Assembly: GCA_947623765.1 (NCBI GenBank)
Contig: CANQIG010000111.1
Span: forward strand, 1-6,431
Reading direction: 5' to 3'
Length of the DNA stretch: 6,431 nt
Origin: an uncultured Clostridia bacterium
GTDB taxonomy: Bacteria; Bacillota; Clostridia; Oscillospirales; Acutalibacteraceae
The position numbers were made by a program, and so were the translations under genes. Of the stretch, positions 4,715 to 6,431 are shown piece after piece. The notes under the pieces were generated by a model that was given only the letters and a program-made list of their open reading frames with translations, did no database searches and was not told the origin of the DNA. Positions within the stretch are counted from its first letter, which is position 1; each line of letters opens with the position of its first letter.

Positions 4715-5402
4715 CTTGATAATAAAATCCGCCACCGCCTTTTTTGATGAATTGAGGGCGGACGCAAACGGACGGTATCGTTCGTGGGAGCATTGCTACA
4801 AGTGCTTTCATGATGCTCGGAACAATCCCTCCCCCGATTATGATTATTTGAGTTTGCAGCTTGCTTTTTATCTTGCAAGCTGGGGAATGTACAGAGGCTC
4901 GTCTTTCCTTCTCCAAAAAGATTATAAGGTACATATTCCTGTGGTAGTGGAACTGCTAAAATCGTCGTATAACTGCCTGTTTGGACTTGCCTGTACGGAT
5001 TTAAGAAAAAAGGATGTGCAGGAGAAACTTTCCGAACTGGATGTGTTCATGAGCGAGTATTATGACAAAGTCCGTAAGAGCGTGAAGGAATGCGAAGTAA
5101 AAAACAAACTGTCCACTACGCTTATTACAAAGGTTTTGATGGGAACGCTCGGCTGTGTGCCGGCTTACGATAGATACTTCATTGACGGTATCAAGGATCA
5201 GAACGTATCTACGGGGAATTACAACCTGAAGTCGCTTCTCAAACTGGTGGATTTTTATGAAAAGAATTCTGTCCGGCTTGAGGAAACACGGCAAGGGTTG
5301 AAAGTATATGACCTGCCATACCCGCAGATGAAGCTATTGGACATGGGATTTTGGCAGATTGGGTTTGAAAAGGATAATAAAACCGAATTCCTTACTCCGT
5401 AA
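4701..5402 (+). CDS. Hypothetical protein, 233 residues, intact, unknown function
   Basis: I do not recognise an assigned function. ATG 4701 has AAGGAG (4685-4690) at 10 nt spacing, a good start. The product looks soluble and mostly helical, with no signal peptide and no long membrane segment. Blocks that look conserved are RYRSWEHCYKCFHDARNN (25-42), LQLAFYLASWGMYRGSSFLL (52-71) with KDYKVH (73-78) following, and LITKVLMGTLGCVPAYDRYF (141-160). Cysteines fall at 32, 35, 92, 98, 131 and 152; the close pair C32/C35 could bind metal, but no matching second pair is evident. The gene is AT-rich (ATA, TTA, AAA codons), unlike the fruK/AEC and MocR genes on either side. It is overlapped at its start by a 34-codon ORF and followed by a hairpin at its stop. 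Isolated accessory cargo, possibly stress- or defence-related, is a guess from context only. Confidence 0.85.
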   Translation: MDTVDLIIKSATAFFDELRADANGRYRSWEHCYKCFHDARNNPSPDYDYLSLQLAFYLASWGMYRGSSFLLQKDYKVHIPVVVELLKSSYNCLFGLACTDLRKKDVQEKLSELDVFMSEYYDKVRKSVKECEVKNKLSTTLITKVLMGTLGCVPAYDRYFIDGIKDQNVSTGNYNLKSLLKLVDFYEKNSVRLEETRQGLKVYDLPYPQMKLLDMGFWQIGFEKDNKTEFLTP

Positions 5403-5421
5403 CGGTGCATACGGCATCGTT
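5401..5421 (+). terminator. Hairpin at the stop codon of the unknown gene (weak terminator candidate)
   Basis: AACGGTGC (5401-5408) pairs with GCATCGTT (5414-5421) through 8 bp including one G-T, with a 5-nt loop. It begins within the TAA stop. There is no T-tract after it (AAGAGGTAG follows), so intrinsic termination would be weak. Confidence 0.3.
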
Positions 5422-5446
5422 AAGAGGTAGAAAAAGGCTGCCGTTA

Positions 5447-5470
5447 TGCTGTATCGAATTAGATACCGCA
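5447..5470. promoter_or_regulatory. Imperfect inverted repeat upstream of the MocR gene, candidate operator
   Basis: TGC-T-GTATC (5447-5455) and GATAC-C-GCA (5462-5470) are mirror half-sites around a 6-nt AT-rich centre, with 8 of 9 positions paired. The element lies 27 nt before the TTG start of the regulator and could be its autoregulatory site. MocR proteins often bind near their own gene, but binding here is inferred from position only. Confidence 0.35.
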
Positions 5471-5497
5471 ACAGAACCGCCGAAAGGGGGCGAGAGT

Positions 5498-6431
5498 TTG
5501 CTGACGTACACGCTCGAAGGGCTGCCGGGGGAAAAGCTCTACTCGAAGCTCTACGGATTTTTAAAAGACGACATTCAAAGCGGCGCGCTTGCGGCGGGGA
5601 CGCGGCTGCCCTCGAAGCGACAGTTCGCCGAGAACCTCGGGGTGAGCGTGATCACCGTGGAGAACGCCTACGCGCAGCTCATCTCGGAGGGGTACATCTA
5701 CGCGCTGCCAAAGCGCGGGTATTTTGTCGCGAAAGGCCAGCGGGACGCGAAGCCCGCCGCACCCGCCCGGCAGACCGCGCAGGTGGTGCAGGCGGAGACG
5801 CCCGCCGCGCCGCTCTTCGACCTTGCGGGGAACCGCACCGATCCCGCGAACTTTCCGTTTTCCACATGGGCGAAGCTGATGCGCGCGGTGCTCTCCGAGC
5901 AGCGCGCCGACCTGATGGCGAACGCGCCAGTCGGCGGCGTGGAGGCGCTGCGGCAGGCGCTCGCCGATCACCTGCTCGCGTTTCGGGGGATGCGCGTGGA
6001 TCCGGCGAACATCGTCGTCGGGGCGGGGACGGAATTCCTTTACGGACTGCTCGTGCAGTTCTTCGGGACGGAGACGGTCTGGGCCGTGGAGGACCCGGGC
6101 TACCGGAAGCTCTCGCGGATCTATGGGAGCCACGGCGCGTCGTGCCGGTTCCTGCCGGTCGACGGAGAGGGCCTTTCCGCGAAGGCGCTCGAGGAGAGCG
6201 GCGCGGACGTCGTGCATCTCTCCCCGGCGCACCATTTCCCGACAGGCGTCACGATGTCCGCCGCGCGGCGGCTGGCGCTGCTGCGCTGGGCGGCCGGCGC
6301 GCCGGAGCGGTTCATCGTCGAGGACGACTACGACTCGGAGTTCCGGCTTTCGGGCCGCCCCGCCCCGCCGCTGACCTCGCTCGACGACGGCGGGAAGGTG
6401 ATCTACATGAACACCTTCACGAAGAGCCTCG
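5498..6431 (+). CDS. MocR/PdxR-family transcriptional regulator (GntR HTH + aminotransferase-like domain), 3'-truncated
   Basis: This is a PLP-dependent regulator of the MocR subfamily of GntR factors, with 311 residues visible; the family is usually 450-500. A winged helix-turn-helix covers about 12-78 (LPSKRQFAENLGVSVITVEN at 37-56, wing GYIYALPKRGYFV at 65-77). An Ala/Pro/Gln-rich linker follows (about 80-105), then a fold-type I aminotransferase domain. Visible motifs are VGAGTEFLYGLL (174-185), EDPGYRKL (198-205), HHFPTG (245-250) and VEDDYDSEF (274-282), where an Asp should contact the PLP ring nitrogen. MNTFTKSL follows, with Lys309 the expected Schiff-base lysine. The frame runs off the window after Leu311. 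I choose TTG 5498 because AAAGGGGG ends 7 nt upstream and MLTYTLEG is the normal N-terminus of this clade. The target is unknown: pyridoxal synthesis genes, the PdxR target, are one possibility but are not visible. Confidence 0.94.
   Translation, partial: MLTYTLEGLPGEKLYSKLYGFLKDDIQSGALAAGTRLPSKRQFAENLGVSVITVENAYAQLISEGYIYALPKRGYFVAKGQRDAKPAAPARQTAQVVQAETPAAPLFDLAGNRTDPANFPFSTWAKLMRAVLSEQRADLMANAPVGGVEALRQALADHLLAFRGMRVDPANIVVGAGTEFLYGLLVQFFGTETVWAVEDPGYRKLSRIYGSHGASCRFLPVDGEGLSAKALEESGADVVHLSPAHHFPTGVTMSAARRLALLRWAAGAPERFIVEDDYDSEFRLSGRPAPPLTSLDDGGKVIYMNTFTKSL

Larger units (their letters stand above)
3860..5470. other. AT-richer island between GC-rich native segments
   Basis: Judged by eye, base composition drops sharply just after the AEC stop and recovers just before the MocR gene. 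Codons such as ATA, TTA, AAA, TTT and AGA, rare in the flanking genes, are common inside. It contains a frameshifted acetyltransferase, a gene-poor leader and one unknown gene. No integrase, transposase, target-site duplication or terminal repeat was found, so the route of entry is unknown; acquisition by transfer is inferred from composition alone. Confidence 0.6.

Noticed and set aside
5561..6235. A 224-codon minus-strand open frame
   Set aside because: It is the antisense shadow of the MocR gene, whose plus-strand frame carries clear GntR and aminotransferase motifs.

Overview
The window looks like chromosomal DNA of a GC-rich gut-type Clostridia (Firmicutes, probably Oscillospirales/Ruminococcaceae). 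This is inferred from the primary sigma factor with its Firmicutes-style C-terminus, the clostridial-type MocR regulator, Shine-Dalgarno-led TTG and ATG starts, and strongly GC-ending codons. No rRNA, CRISPR array, transposase, integrase or phage structural gene is visible. All genes read on the plus strand.

Layout. Positions 1-960 hold the 3' part of rpoD (the 5' end lies outside the window), followed after 45 nt by an Rrf2-family regulator (1006-1401) with an IscR-like cysteine cluster and a clear intrinsic terminator. The T-tract of that terminator doubles as the -35 region of an extended -10 promoter. From 1476 to 1850 there is no credible gene. The stretch is packed with inverted repeats: two diverged copies of a hairpin-bearing repeat about 108 nt apart, then two near-identical 39-nt palindromic units differing by a compensatory base-pair change. 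These abut a CAU-anticodon tRNA (1851-1927) with its own terminator.

Next come a translationally coupled pair: a PfkB-family 1-phosphofructokinase (1992-2918) and an AEC-family permease (2911-3852, TTG start overlapping the kinase stop). From about 3860 to 5470 base composition falls visibly and codon use becomes AT-rich. This stretch contains a GNAT acetyltransferase broken by a single-base frameshift, a gene-poor leader with possible tiny ORFs, and an intact 233-codon gene of unknown function (4701-5402) whose start is overlapped by a 34-codon ORF. It reads as an acquired or degrading insertion between two GC-rich native segments.

GC-rich sequence resumes with a MocR/PdxR-type regulator (GntR winged helix plus PLP aminotransferase-like domain; 5498 to the window end, truncated just after its predicted PLP lysine). 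An imperfect inverted repeat lies just upstream of it and is a candidate operator.

How the genes work together: mostly they do not form one pathway. rpoD/rrf2 and the tRNA are housekeeping or regulatory. The kinase and permease are probably co-expressed. The island gene of unknown function is the best candidate for undescribed biology, but nothing in the sequence fixes its role.
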